Source: Clavibacter phaseoli (GTDB lineage Bacteria; Actinomycetota; Actinomycetes; Actinomycetales; Microbacteriaceae). From it: a stretch of DNA of 64,000 nucleotides. A program made the translations under genes and the position numbers. Positions 9,125-18,251 of the stretch are shown piece by piece. Below the pieces are notes generated by a model. It saw only the letters and a program-made list of their open reading frames with translations. It had not been told where the DNA came from and did not search any database. Where the stretch lies: the NCBI RefSeq assembly GCF_021922925.1, contig NZ_CP040786.1, positions 2,480,001-2,544,000 on the forward strand, in the 5' to 3' direction. How positions within the stretch are numbered: position 1 is the stretch's first letter; every line of letters begins with the position of its first letter.

Positions 9125-9871
9125 ATGAGAGACGCCCGAGAGTTCGTGATCCTCGACCGGTTGCGCGCCACCCGCAGCGCCACGGTCGCCGAGCTCGCCG
9201 AGGCCGCCGGCACGAGCGACGCGACCATCCGCCGCGACCTGGCCCGCCTCGACGAGCAGGGCGCGCTCCGGCGCACGCACGGCGGTGCCGTGCTGGTCGA
9301 GGTCGACGCGCCCTTCGCCGAGGTCGAGCAGGTCAACCGCGAGGCCAAGGAGCGCATCGCCCGCGCCGCGGCGGCGCAGATCCAGGACGGCCAGTCGGTC
9401 GTGCTCGACATCGGCACGACCACGCTGCACCTCGCGGAGCAGCTGCGCGGCCGGGCCGTCACGTTGATCACCGCGAACGTGGCCGCGTTCGACGTGCTGC
9501 GAGACGACCGGGCGGTGCGGCTCATCCTGCTGCCGGGCGACTGGGATCCGGTCTACCGCTCGGTGTCCGGCCCGCTCACGGCCGAGAGCCTGCGGATGCT
9601 GCACGCCGACCACGCGTTCGTGGGCGTGAGCGGCATCGCCGACAACGGCGACCTGCGCGACACGACGATGGCCCAGGTGCCCATCAAGCGCGCGATGGCC
9701 GAGATGAGCGACCGGGTCACGGTGCTCGCCGACTCCTCCAAGTTCCCGGGCACCGGCGCCGGCCGTGTCGCCCCCACCGCGTCGCTGACGCAGCTGATCA
9801 CCGAGGCCGCCCCGCACGAGCGGGTGTCGCAGTGCCTCGCGGACAAGGGAGTGTCGGTGACCGTCGCATGA
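9125..9871 (+). CDS. DeoR-family transcriptional regulator
   Basis: This 248-residue protein has an N-terminal winged helix-turn-helix (about 5-58, with TSDATIRRDLARLDEQG as the recognition region) and the DeoR sensor domain, including VLDIGTTTLHLAEQL and a late LADSSKF motif typical of sugar-phosphate effectors. It is divergent from the kinase/ABC/nagB/lacZ operon and overlaps the GH4 gene (ATGA), so it probably represses both arms until a phosphorylated sugar intermediate accumulates. The effector is not determinable; glucosamine-6-P or a related ester would fit. Confidence 0.92.
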   Translation: MRDAREFVILDRLRATRSATVAELAEAAGTSDATIRRDLARLDEQGALRRTHGGAVLVEVDAPFAEVEQVNREAKERIARAAAAQIQDGQSVVLDIGTTTLHLAEQLRGRAVTLITANVAAFDVLRDDRAVRLILLPGDWDPVYRSVSGPLTAESLRMLHADHAFVGVSGIADNGDLRDTTMAQVPIKRAMAEMSDRVTVLADSSKFPGTGAGRVAPTASLTQLITEAAPHERVSQCLADKGVSVTVA

Positions 9872-11211
9872 GGCTCACGATCCTGGGCGGGGGCGGCTTC
9901 CGCGTCCCGCTCGTCTACTCGGCGCTGCTGCGCGACCACGAGGCCGGCCGCGTCGACCACGTGGCCCTCTACGACACCGACGAGGTGCGCCTGACGGCCG
10001 TCGCGCGCGTGCTCGCCGAGCAGGCCGCCGCGTACGCCGACGCCCCGGTGATCACGCTGCACACCGACCTCGACGAGGCGCTCGCGGGCGCCGCCTTCGT
10101 GTTCTCGGCGATCCGCGTGGGCGGCATGGCCGGGCGCTCGTGCGACGAGCGGCTCGGCATGGCGCACGGCGTCATCGGCCAGGAGACCGTCGGCTACGGC
10201 GGCATCTCCTACGCGCTGCGCACGCTGCCGGTCGTCATGGACCTGGCCGAGCGGATCCGCGTACAGGCCCCCGACGCCTGGGTCATCAACTTCACGAACC
10301 CCGCCGGCGTCGTGACCGAGGCCATGTCGCGCGTCCTCGGCGACCGCGTCATCGGGATCTGCGACTCCCCCATCGGCCTCGCCCGCCGCGTGCTCGGCGC
10401 GCTCGGGGTCGTGGGCGACGACGTCGTCATCGACTACGCGGGGCTCAACCACCTCGGCTGGCTGCGCGGCCTCCGCGTCGACGGCCGCGACGTGCTGCCG
10501 GACCTCATGGCCCGGCCCGACCTCATCGGCACGTTCGAGGAGGGCCGGCTCTTCGGCGCCGAGTGGGTCACCGAGCTCGGCGCCGTGCCGAACGAGTACC
10601 TGCACTACTACTACTTCACGCGCGAGGTCCGGCACGCCGACCAGCTCGCCGCGCAGACCCGCGGCGCCTTCCTCGTGGAGCAGCAGGGCCGGTTCTACGA
10701 GCAGCTCGAGCACCGGCACGACGTGTCCGCGCTCGCGCTGTGGGAGCGCACGCGCCTGGACCGGGAGACCACCTACATGGCCACCAACCGGCAGTCGGCC
10801 GGCATGGGCGACCGCGACGAGGACGACCTCGTCTCGGGCGGCTACGAGGACGTCGCGATCGCGCTCATGCGCGGCATCGCGTACGACCAGAGCGCGCGGC
10901 TCATCCTCAACGTGCGGAACCGCGGCACGCTCGCGGCGCTCGACGCGGACGCCGTCGTCGAGGTGCCGTGCGTCGTCGACGCCTCGGGCGCGCATCCGGT
11001 CAAGGGCACCGAGCTGCCCGACTTCGGCGTGGGCCTCGTGACCAACGCGAAGTACGTGGAGCGGCAGACCATCGAGGCCGGCCTCGGCGGATCCCGCGCC
11101 GCTGCCGTCCGCGCGCTCGCGCACCACCCGCTCGTCGACTCCGTCACGGTCGCGCGCTCCCTGCTGGAGGACGCGATGCACGCGTTCCCGGCGCTCTCCT
11201 ACCTCCGCTGA
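9868..11211 (+). CDS. GH4 glycosidase (6-phospho-beta-glucosidase type)
   Basis: This 447-residue protein is an NAD- and metal-dependent family 4 glycosidase. The N-terminal dinucleotide loop is MRLTILGGGGFRVPL. The metal ligands fall in GICDSPIG (Cys165) and GLNHLGWL (His195), the arrangement seen in CelF/LicH-type 6-phospho-beta-glucosidases. An NFTNPAGVVTEAM segment (about 141-153) is also family-typical. The ATG overlaps the regulator stop. An in-frame start 36 bp upstream lies inside the regulator and is less likely. A phospho-glycosidase beside an ABC importer rather than a PTS is unusual, so the true substrate may be unphosphorylated or phosphorylated after import. Confidence 0.88.
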   Translation: MRLTILGGGGFRVPLVYSALLRDHEAGRVDHVALYDTDEVRLTAVARVLAEQAAAYADAPVITLHTDLDEALAGAAFVFSAIRVGGMAGRSCDERLGMAHGVIGQETVGYGGISYALRTLPVVMDLAERIRVQAPDAWVINFTNPAGVVTEAMSRVLGDRVIGICDSPIGLARRVLGALGVVGDDVVIDYAGLNHLGWLRGLRVDGRDVLPDLMARPDLIGTFEEGRLFGAEWVTELGAVPNEYLHYYYFTREVRHADQLAAQTRGAFLVEQQGRFYEQLEHRHDVSALALWERTRLDRETTYMATNRQSAGMGDRDEDDLVSGGYEDVAIALMRGIAYDQSARLILNVRNRGTLAALDADAVVEVPCVVDASGAHPVKGTELPDFGVGLVTNAKYVERQTIEAGLGGSRAAAVRALAHHPLVDSVTVARSLLEDAMHAFPALSYLR

Positions 11212-11274
11212 CGCGCCGGCCGCACCCGCCGCGCCCACCCGACTGCCTGCATCCCCACCTCCCGAAGGACCCCC

Positions 11275-14200
11275 ATGCACCAGAACCAGAAGCTCGTCCA
11301 GGAGCGGATCCTCCGCGCTCTCGATGAGCGGATCACCCCCGCCGTCTACTCCGCGAAGACGCCCGTGACCCTCCGCGCGTGGATGGCGCCCGACGAGCCC
11401 GTGCCCGTCGCCGAGGCCATGCGGCAGGAGTACGCGCCCTTCGCGCTCGGCGAGCCGTGGGGCCGCGCGTGGTCGACGTGGTGGTTCGAGGTCGCGGGCG
11501 AGGTACCCGCGGAGTGGGCCGGCCGCACGGTCGAGCTGCTCATCGACCCGGGCTTCATCGGCGACTGGCCCGGCAACCAGGCCGAGTGCCTCGTGCACAC
11601 CATGGACGGCGTGCCGGTCAAGGGGATCCACCCGCGCAACACCTACGTGCGCCTCGCCGACGAGGCCACGGGCGGCGAGCAGGTGCGCTTCCTCGTCGAG
11701 GCGGCGGGCAACCCGGACATCCTCGTGAACGAGTTCGTGCCGACCCCGTACGGCGACAAGGCGACCGCGCCCGCCGAGCCCATCTACCGCTTCCGCCAGG
11801 CCGAGCTCGCCGTGTTCGAGCCCGAGGTGTGGGCGCTGCGCTTCGACGTCGAGGTGCTGTACCAGCTGCTGATGGAGCTGCCCGAGGCCGAGCCGCGCCG
11901 CCACGAGGTGCTGCGCGCGATCGAGCGCGCGCTCGACGTGCTCGCGATGGACGACATCGTCGGCACCGCGGCCGCCGCCCGCGCCGAGCTCGCCGACGTG
12001 CTCTCCCGCCCCGCCGTGCCGAGCGCGCACACCCTGAGCGGCGTCGGCCACGCCCACATCGACAGCGCCTGGCTCTGGCCCATCCGCGAGACGAAGCGCA
12101 AGACCGCGCGCACCTTCTCGAACGTGCTGCGGCTCGCCGAGCAGTACCCCGACTTCCGCTTCGCGTGCTCGCAGGCGCAGCAGTACGTCTGGGTGAAGGA
12201 GAACTACCCGACGGTGTTCGAGGGCATCAAGCAGGCCATCGCGGACGGCACCTGGTACCCGGTCGGATCCATGTGGATCGAGCCCGACGGCAACCTGCCG
12301 GGCGGCGAGGCGATGATCCGCCAGCTCACCCACGGCATGCGCTTCTTCCAGGAGGAGCTCGGCGTCGAGACCCACGGCGTGTGGCTGCCCGACTCGTTCG
12401 GCTACACGGCGTCGTTCCCGCAGATCGCGAAGCTCGCCGGCCTCGACTGGTTCCTCACGCAGAAGCTGTCCTGGAACCAGACGAACACGTTCCCGCACCA
12501 CACCTTCTTCTGGGAGGGGATCGACGGGTCGCGGATCTTCACGCACTTCCCGCCCATCGACACCTACAACTCCACGCTCGAGGCCGAGGAGACGCACCAC
12601 GCCGTGCGCCAGTTCCGCGAGAAGGGCAGGGCGACCATGTCGCTCGCGCCCTTCGGCTACGGCGACGGCGGCGGCGGTCCCACGCGCGACATGATGGAGC
12701 GCCAGCGCCGCACGGCCGACCTCGAGGGGTCGCCGAAGGTCGTCGTCGAGCACCCGGACGAGTTCTTCCGCAAGGCCGAGGCCGAGTACCCGGACGCGCC
12801 CGTGTGGGTCGGCGAGCTGTACCTCGAGCTGCACCGCGGCACGTTCACGTCGCACGCCCGCGAGAAGCGCGGCAACCGCCAGGCCGAGCACCGCCTCCGC
12901 GAGGCCGAGCTGTGGTGGACCATCGCGGCCGTCCGCACGGGTGCCGACTACCCGTACGAGGCGCTCGACCGGCTCTGGAAGCAGACGCTGCTGCAGCAGT
13001 TCCACGACATCCTCCCCGGCTCGTCCATCACGTGGGTGCACCGGGAGAACGAGGAGGACTACGCGCGCAGCCTCGCCGAGCTCGACGCGCTCGTGGCCGA
13101 CGCCATCGCGCGCGTCACCGCGCAGGCGGTCGCGGACGGCGAGGGCGACGGATCCGGCGCGTTCGCGGTGAACTCGACCGGCCACGCGCGCACCGCGCTC
13201 GTGGAGGCGCCCGACGGATCCGCGCTCGCGCTCGTCGCGGTGCCCGGCAGCGGCATCGCGCCGCTCGTCGCGGTGGAGCCCGTCGCGCCCGTCGTCACGA
13301 CGCGCGCCGACGGGGGCACCGTCCTCGACAACGGCCTGCTGCGCGTCACGCTCGACGCGCGCGGCCTGATCACCTCGATCGTCGACCTGCGTCACGCCGA
13401 CCGCGAGCTCGTGCCCGCCGGCCGCGCCGCGAACCTGCTCCAGCTGCACGAGGACATCCCCACCGCGTGGGACGCCTGGGACGTCGACGCGCACTACCGC
13501 GCGAGCCGCACCGACCTCGTCGACGCGGCCTCGGTCGAGCTCGTCGAGGACTCGGAGCTGCGAGCGACCGTCGAGGTGGTCCGCCAGTTCGGGCGCTCGC
13601 GCATCGTGCAGCGGGTGTCGCTGCACGCCGACGACGCCCGGATCCACGCCACGGCCGACCTCGACTGGCTCGAGGACGAGAAGCTCCTCAAGGTGACCTT
13701 CCCGCTCACGATCCACGCGCAGCACCACAGCGCGGAGATCCAGTTCGGGCACGTCCGCCGCCCCACGCACACGAACACGTCGTGGGACGAGGCGCGCTTC
13801 GAGGTCATGGCGCACCGCTTCGTGCACGTGGAGGAGCCCGGCTACGGCGTGGCCCTCACCAACGCGCAGAGCTACGGCCACGACATCACGCGCTCGGTCG
13901 GCGCGACGGGCGAGGTCGAGACCGAGCTGCGGATCAGCCTGGTCCGGGCGGCGCGCTCCCCCGACCCCGTGCAGGACATCGGCCACCACCGCTTCGAGTA
14001 CGCGCTCGTCCCGGGCGTGGGCATCGAGGGCGCGGTGGACGCGGGGCTCGAGCAGAACCTCCCCGTGCGCGTCGTGCGGCCGGGCACGGCGACGGACGCG
14101 TCGGCCGCGGTCGCGGCGCCGTCCGCCGTGGGATCCGCGCCCGCGTCCGACGCGGCCGTCCCGTCCTCGCTGCCCACCGCGGCGGGCCTCGTCTCGGTGC

Positions 14201-14475
14201 ACGGCGGCACCGTGCGGATCGAGGCGCTCAAGCTCGCCGACGACGGCTCGGGCGACGTGATCGTGCGGCTCTACGAGTCCACGGGCGCGCGCGCCGCGAC
14301 CCGGCTCGAGGCGCACCTCGCCGCCGACCGCTTCACCGAGGTGGACGTGCTCGAGCGCCCGCTCGGGGAGGGCTTCCCGCGGTCGATCGCGTTCGAGCCC
14401 GAGGCCGACGGCCGCGGCGTGCGGCTCGTGCTGCGGGCGTTCCAGGTGATCACGCTGCGGATCCACCGGGCCTGA
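11275..14475 (+). CDS. GH38 alpha-mannosidase
   Basis: This 1066-residue cytoplasmic enzyme has the GH38 catalytic domain from about residue 255: GVGHAHIDSAWLW with Zn ligands His261 and Asp263, and GVWLPDSFGY with the presumed nucleophile Asp373. A later QQFHDILPGSS carries a further family His. An N-terminal beta-rich domain precedes it and a large beta-sandwich follows. It releases alpha-linked mannose from oligosaccharides. It lies 63 bp after the GH4 gene and ends at a very strong terminator, so it closes the rightward unit. With lacZ and nagB on the other arm, the locus could dismantle galactose-GlcNAc-mannose glycans. A short Ala/Ser-rich stretch near 940-965 looks like a linker. Confidence 0.93.
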   Translation: MHQNQKLVQERILRALDERITPAVYSAKTPVTLRAWMAPDEPVPVAEAMRQEYAPFALGEPWGRAWSTWWFEVAGEVPAEWAGRTVELLIDPGFIGDWPGNQAECLVHTMDGVPVKGIHPRNTYVRLADEATGGEQVRFLVEAAGNPDILVNEFVPTPYGDKATAPAEPIYRFRQAELAVFEPEVWALRFDVEVLYQLLMELPEAEPRRHEVLRAIERALDVLAMDDIVGTAAAARAELADVLSRPAVPSAHTLSGVGHAHIDSAWLWPIRETKRKTARTFSNVLRLAEQYPDFRFACSQAQQYVWVKENYPTVFEGIKQAIADGTWYPVGSMWIEPDGNLPGGEAMIRQLTHGMRFFQEELGVETHGVWLPDSFGYTASFPQIAKLAGLDWFLTQKLSWNQTNTFPHHTFFWEGIDGSRIFTHFPPIDTYNSTLEAEETHHAVRQFREKGRATMSLAPFGYGDGGGGPTRDMMERQRRTADLEGSPKVVVEHPDEFFRKAEAEYPDAPVWVGELYLELHRGTFTSHAREKRGNRQAEHRLREAELWWTIAAVRTGADYPYEALDRLWKQTLLQQFHDILPGSSITWVHRENEEDYARSLAELDALVADAIARVTAQAVADGEGDGSGAFAVNSTGHARTALVEAPDGSALALVAVPGSGIAPLVAVEPVAPVVTTRADGGTVLDNGLLRVTLDARGLITSIVDLRHADRELVPAGRAANLLQLHEDIPTAWDAWDVDAHYRASRTDLVDAASVELVEDSELRATVEVVRQFGRSRIVQRVSLHADDARIHATADLDWLEDEKLLKVTFPLTIHAQHHSAEIQFGHVRRPTHTNTSWDEARFEVMAHRFVHVEEPGYGVALTNAQSYGHDITRSVGATGEVETELRISLVRAARSPDPVQDIGHHRFEYALVPGVGIEGAVDAGLEQNLPVRVVRPGTATDASAAVAAPSAVGSAPASDAAVPSSLPTAAGLVSVHGGTVRIEALKLADDGSGDVIVRLYESTGARAATRLEAHLAADRFTEVDVLERPLGEGFPRSIAFEPEADGRGVRLVLRAFQVITLRIHRA

Positions 14476-14487
14476 CCCCGAACGGCG

Positions 14488-14541
14488 CACGACGACGAGG
14501 GCGCGACCCGGCCGGTGCCGGGTCGCGCCCTCGTCGTCGTG
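14488..14541. terminator. Very strong bidirectional terminator
   Basis: A perfect 25-bp stem with a CGGT tetraloop lies between the convergent mannosidase and the small membrane protein gene. It is the longest uninterrupted hairpin noted in the window. Confidence 0.9.
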
Positions 14542-14550
14542 GCGGCGCCG

Positions 14551-14943
14551 CTAGTTGAGGGGCTTGCCGCCCGTCGTCAGCGGCTCGGCCGAGCTGCGGA
14601 CGAGCGCGAGGACGAGGCCCGTGATGCCGATGCCGAAGAAGAGGAAGTCGTCGACGATCGTGAAGCCGGTGGGCGCGATGCCGCCGAGCCGGGGATCCAG
14701 GACGCTCAGCGCGCCCAGGAGCAGGTACAGCCCGCCGGACGCCGCGAGCGTGACGCGGATCGCGCCGGGGCCGAGCTGCCGGGTGCCGGCGACGAGCAGC
14801 GCGATCGCGCTCAGCAGGCAGAGGACGTCGACGGGGAAGTCGACGTTGAGGACGCCGAGCATGTGCGACCCCTCGATGAAGAGCCCCACGAACCCGTGGC
14901 CGCCGAGCACCGCCGCGACCATGACCATCCACGCCTTGCCCAC
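14551..14943 (-). CDS. Small integral membrane protein, DUF4383-like
   Basis: This is a 130-residue protein with four hydrophobic segments separated by short turns (HMLGVLNVDFPVDVLCLLSA, then GGLYLLLGALSVL, then FLFFGIGITGLVLALV). The pattern resembles DUF4383 membrane proteins, which have no assigned function. The GTG start preceded by GAGGGG gives a compact protein that begins at a helix. The frame stays open for about 67 further codons, but that part is Arg/Pro-rich and not convincing. It faces the preceding mannosidase across the shared terminator. Confidence 0.65.
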   Translation of the reverse strand: MGKAWMVMVAAVLGGHGFVGLFIEGSHMLGVLNVDFPVDVLCLLSAIALLVAGTRQLGPGAIRVTLAASGGLYLLLGALSVLDPRLGGIAPTGFTIVDDFLFFGIGITGLVLALVRSSAEPLTTGGKPLN

Positions 14944-15192
14944 GGCAACCGTCCCCTCGTCGTCGGGCCCGTCGGACGACGGGCACCGCGACCAGCCAAC
15001 CGGACCGCGGGAGGGACGCCAAGGGCGCGCGGCGCGACTCCCAGGATCCTCGACGGAGCCCGCCGGCGGGAGGCGATGTCGCGATCCTGGGCATCCGCCA
15101 GCGGCCGACACACTGCTCGATCCCGGGCGTAGCGTCCAGCTCACAGACAGCGATCGCCCGCGGGCGGTCTCGGACGACCCGGGAGAAGCACC

Positions 15193-15735
15193 ATGTCAGA
15201 ACGCAACACCGTCATCAGGAGCATGCACGACCTCGGCCTCGCGGCCTGGTTCGGCGGATCCCTCATGGGCGCCGTCGGCCTCAACGGCGCGGCGGCGAAG
15301 GCGAAGCAGCCGCAGGAGCGCCTGCGCCTGTCGTCCATCGGCTGGGCTCGCTGGGCGCCCGTGCAACTCGCCGCCCTCGGCGCGCACGCCATCGGCGGCC
15401 TCGGCCTGATCTACGCGAACAAGGGACGCCTCGCGGCCCAGGGCGAGGCCCGCACCAACACGAACGTGAAGGCCGTGCTGACCATCGTCGCCGCCGGCAC
15501 CACGCTCTACTCCGCGCTCGTCGGCACGCGCATGGCGAAGCACGCCGACGAGGGCGCCGCGGGCACCACCGAGCCCGGCGCCGGCAGCTCGGACGAGCTG
15601 GCCAGCGCCCAGAAGCAGCAGAAGGCGCTGCAGTGGGCGATCCCCGCGCTCACCGCGGTGCTCGTGATCCTCGCCGCCCAGCAGGGCGAGCAGCAGCGCC
15701 CGGTCGCGGGCTGGATCGACCGCTTCAAGAGCTAG
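15193..15735 (+). CDS. Conserved actinobacterial membrane protein of unknown function
   Basis: This 180-residue protein has hydrophobic segments at about 13-30, 52-76, 92-108 and 145-162, and a soluble Glu/Ser/Gly-rich loop near 115-130. MHDLGLAAWFGGSLMGAVGLN near the start looks like a family signature shared among actinobacterial hypothetical membrane proteins. No catalytic motif is visible. A GGGAGAAG ribosome site lies 6 bp before the ATG. It is monocistronic, ending at a terminator hairpin shared with the next convergent gene. Confidence 0.8.
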   Translation: MSERNTVIRSMHDLGLAAWFGGSLMGAVGLNGAAAKAKQPQERLRLSSIGWARWAPVQLAALGAHAIGGLGLIYANKGRLAAQGEARTNTNVKAVLTIVAAGTTLYSALVGTRMAKHADEGAAGTTEPGAGSSDELASAQKQQKALQWAIPALTAVLVILAAQQGEQQRPVAGWIDRFKS

Positions 15736-15746
15736 TCGAGACGCGT

Positions 15747-15784
15747 CACGACGGCGGGGTGCCTCCGGGCGCCCCGCCGTCGTG
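15747..15784. terminator. Bidirectional terminator
   Basis: A 17-bp stem with one T-G wobble and a TCCG loop lies between convergent genes. Confidence 0.8.
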
Positions 15785-15794
15785 GTGTCCGGCG

Positions 15795-16523
15795 TCAGCG
15801 CCCGCCGCGGTCGGCGAAGCGCGGCCCGATCACCTCGACGCCGGGTTCGGGGAGCAGAGCGCCCCCGGCGAAGGCGCGGCCGAGCCGCCCGGGGATCGGC
15901 AGCGGCACCGGTCGCGCGCCGGGATCCTCGAGCGCGCGCGTCATCTCCCACAGCGTCGTGACCTCGGGCCCCGCCACCTCCACGACCGGCCCCGGCCGCG
16001 CGCCCAGCGCGACGTCGGCCACGACCCCGGCCACCGCGTCGAGCGCGACCGGCTGGATCCGCATGCCGGGCACCAGCGCCACCGGCCCGAACCGCATGCG
16101 CGCGAGGTTCTGCCGCGCGAACTCGTGCCACTGCGTCGAGCGGACGATCGCGAGGTCCGCGCCCGTCGCCCGCGCCGCCGCCTCCTGCGCCGTCTTCCCG
16201 GCGAAGTAGCCGTAGCCCTGCACCTCGGGGAGCGTGCAGCCGACGATCGAGAGCAGCACGTGCCGGGCGCCCGACTGCCGCGCGGCGCCGCCGACGGCCC
16301 GGGTCGAACCCTCGAAGAACCGCGTCGCGCGACGCGCGCTCGTCGTGAAGAGGCCCGTGGCCTCGACGACCGCGTCGACGCCGACGAGCGCCTGGCGCGG
16401 ATCGTCGCGGAGCACGTCGAACCCCGTCGCGCGCGAGAGCAGCCGCGCCTCGCCGCCCCGCTCCTCCACCGCTCGGGCGATCGCCGCCCCCGAGATCCCG
16501 CCGCCGACCACTGCCACCCGCAT
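15795..16523 (-). CDS. NAD(P)-binding nucleoside-diphosphate-sugar-epimerase-like oxidoreductase
   Basis: This 242-residue Rossmann protein starts MRVAVVGGGISGAAIARAV, a dinucleotide-binding loop at residues 7-13. The rest resembles NmrA-like/atypical SDR proteins: DAVVEATGLF, RHVLLSIVGC (about 92-101) and YGYFAGKTAQEAA, where Tyr and Lys keep roughly the SDR spacing. Proteins of this kind often act as NAD(P)H sensors or quinone or epimerase-like reductases; the substrate is unknown. It is divergent from a TetR gene and they share a palindromic operator, so it is probably the repressed target. Confidence 0.8.
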   Translation of the reverse strand: MRVAVVGGGISGAAIARAVEERGGEARLLSRATGFDVLRDDPRQALVGVDAVVEATGLFTTSARRATRFFEGSTRAVGGAARQSGARHVLLSIVGCTLPEVQGYGYFAGKTAQEAAARATGADLAIVRSTQWHEFARQNLARMRFGPVALVPGMRIQPVALDAVAGVVADVALGARPGPVVEVAGPEVTTLWEMTRALEDPGARPVPLPIPGRLGRAFAGGALLPEPGVEVIGPRFADRGGR

Positions 16524-16533
16524 GCCCGCTCCA

Positions 16534-16553
16534 TCCTCTACGTATGTAGAGGA
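16534..16553. promoter_or_regulatory. TetR-type operator in the divergent promoter
   Basis: TCCTCTACGTATGTAGAGGA is an inverted repeat with 8-bp arms around GTAT. It lies 11 bp upstream of the oxidoreductase ATG and 31 bp upstream of the TetR ATG, so a bound repressor would block both promoters. Confidence 0.7.
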
Positions 16554-16583
16554 CACTACGCTCGTCGGGGAGGCGATGGCGAC

Positions 16584-17138
16584 ATGGGACGACGCGAGGA
16601 TCTCGCCGACGCGGGCGTCCGGCTGGTCGCGCGGAGCGGCATCCGCTCCCTCACCCACCGCGCGGTGGACGTCGAGGCCGGCGTGCCCGCGGGATCCACG
16701 ACCTACTACGCGCGCGGCCGCCGCGAGCTCACCGCGCTCGTCGTGGCGCGGATCACGGAGCAGCTCGAGGAGGACCTGCGCGACCTCGCCGTGCCCGCAG
16801 TCCTCGACGACGCCGCCGCGGTGGCCGTGGCGCTCGCGATGCTCGACCGGCTGGCCGCGCGGGCCGACGCGCAGGCGGTGCGGCTCGCGCTCCTGTCCGA
16901 GCTGCGCGACGATCCGGACCTCCGCGCCCCGCTCACCTCCGCCGCGCCCGTGCGCGCGGCGCTGGTCGACACGGCGACGGGGATCCTGACGGCGATCGGC
17001 GTCGACGATCCCGGGGCGCACGGCGTGGACCTCGTGGGCCTCGTCGACGCCCTCCTGCTTTACCGTGCGGCCGACGCGGCGCCGCTCGACGCGCCGCGCG
17101 TGCTCGGCGCCTACGTCGCGGGCCTGCCGCGCCGCTGA
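16584..17138 (+). CDS. TetR-family transcriptional regulator
   Basis: This 184-residue TetR-like repressor has an N-terminal HTH covering GVRLVARSGIRSLTHRAVDVEAGVP then STTYYARGRREL (about 10-46). The TTYYA variant of the usual LYYHF element is typical of one TetR subgroup. The remainder is an alpha-helical ligand domain (about 60-180) without recognisable ligand residues. The ATG is chosen because the Met-Gly-Arg-Arg start directly precedes the HTH and GGGGAGG lies upstream. It probably controls itself and the divergent oxidoreductase through the shared palindrome. Confidence 0.85.
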   Translation: MGRREDLADAGVRLVARSGIRSLTHRAVDVEAGVPAGSTTYYARGRRELTALVVARITEQLEEDLRDLAVPAVLDDAAAVAVALAMLDRLAARADAQAVRLALLSELRDDPDLRAPLTSAAPVRAALVDTATGILTAIGVDDPGAHGVDLVGLVDALLLYRAADAAPLDAPRVLGAYVAGLPRR

Positions 17139-17156
17139 TCCCGTGGGCCGCGGCCC

Positions 17157-18251
17157 TCAGAAGGCGTAGCGGATGCGGCAGTACGGCATGACGCGGCGGA
17201 CCAGCGCCGTGAACTCGGCCACCGCGTCGCCCTTGAGGCCCCGGCGGTAGCGGACGTTGATCGCGCCGTTCTCGGAGACCTTGCGCTCCTGCATGCCCGG
17301 CCGCCAGATGAGCTCCTCGGCCTTCGGGTGCCAGCCCATGTTGATCTCGTGCAGCTGCTCGTTGTGCGTGAGCATGATGACCTCGGCGGCGAGCTGCGCC
17401 TTCGTGGCGGGCGCCAGGGTGTCGTCCAGCGTGCGCAGCAGCTGCTCCCACTCCGCGCGCCAGCCCGGCGTGAGGATGACGGGCGAGAAGTTGAGGTGCA
17501 CCTCGTAGCCGGCCTCGACGAAGTCGTCGATGGCGGCGATGCGCTCCGGGATGGGCGACGTGCGGATGTCGGTGACGCGCGCGATGGCCTCCGGCATGAG
17601 CGAGAAGCGCACGCGCGTGCGGCCCATCGGATCCCACTCGAGCATGTCGCGGTTGACGTGCTTGGTGGCGAACGACGCCTTGGCCGTGGGCGACATGCGG
17701 AACAGGTCGACCAGGTCGCGTACGTTCGGGCTCACGCGCGCGTCGGCGGAGCAGTCGCTGTTCTCGCCGATGTCGTAGACCCACGCCTCCGGGTCGCACT
17801 GGTTCGGCTCGGCCTTGGGCCCCTGCTTGGCGATGTGCCGAGCGACGTGGCGCTGGATCTGCTCGATGTTCGCGAACACGGTGATGGGGTTGCTGTACCC
17901 CTTGCGCCGCGGCACGTAGCAGTACGCGCACGCCATGGCGCAGCCGTTCGCGGTGGACGGCGCGATGAAGTCGGCCGAGCGCCCGTTGGGCCGCGTGACG
18001 AGCGACTTCTTGACGCCCACGACGAGCGCCTCCGTCTTGATGCGCACCCAGCGCGCGACATTCGCCTCGTCGCCGTGGACCTCCGGGATGGCCCAGTGCG
18101 AGGCCACCTCGACGATGGTCGCGTCGGGCCAGGCGCCCACGATCTCCTGGCCGCGCGGCAGCTCCAGGGCCGCCGGCTCCGCGTAGATGCGCGTGATGTC
18201 GAGCAGGGCGCGTCGCGGCCGCGGATCGGCGACGGTGTCGGGTGCGGTCAC
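17157..18251 (-). CDS. Spore photoproduct lyase-family radical SAM protein
   Basis: This 364-residue protein has the radical SAM Fe-S motif C-X3-C-X2-C in [20 protein letters not shown] (Cys104, Cys108, Cys111), preceded by [15 protein letters not shown], as in spore photoproduct lyase family proteins. True SPL repairs the 5-thyminyl-dihydrothymine lesion of spore DNA, but nothing here suggests sporulation. The actinobacterial homologues are longer and of unproven function. Further conserved Cys residues occur in [21 protein letters not shown] (about 150-170) and near the C-terminus ([10 protein letters not shown]). The GTG start is followed directly by family-like sequence. The gene converges on a TetR gene with only an 18-bp gap. 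Confidence 0.85.
   Translation of the reverse strand: MTAPDTVADPRPRRALLDITRIYAEPAALELPRGQEIVGAWPDATIVEVASHWAIPEVHGDEANVARWVRIKTEALVVGVKKSLVTRPNGRSADFIAPSTANGCAMACAYCYVPRRKGYSNPITVFANIEQIQRHVARHIAKQGPKAEPNQCDPEAWVYDIGENSDCSADARVSPNVRDLVDLFRMSPTAKASFATKHVNRDMLEWDPMGRTRVRFSLMPEAIARVTDIRTSPIPERIAAIDDFVEAGYEVHLNFSPVILTPGWRAEWEQLLRTLDDTLAPATKAQLAAEVIMLTHNEQLHEINMGWHPKAEELIWRPGMQERKVSENGAINVRYRRGLKGDAVAEFTALVRRVMPYCRIRYAF

Noticed and set aside
9553..14490. A 1645-codon open frame opposite the mannosidase and GH4 genes
   Set aside because: It is Arg/Asp/Val/Gly-rich with no family motif and lies fully antisense to three well-supported genes. Long antisense frames are normal at this GC content.
17145..17156. 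The palindrome GGGCCGCGGCCC between convergent genes
   Set aside because: It is perfect but has no loop, so it cannot fold as a usual terminator. It may be incidental in GC-rich DNA.
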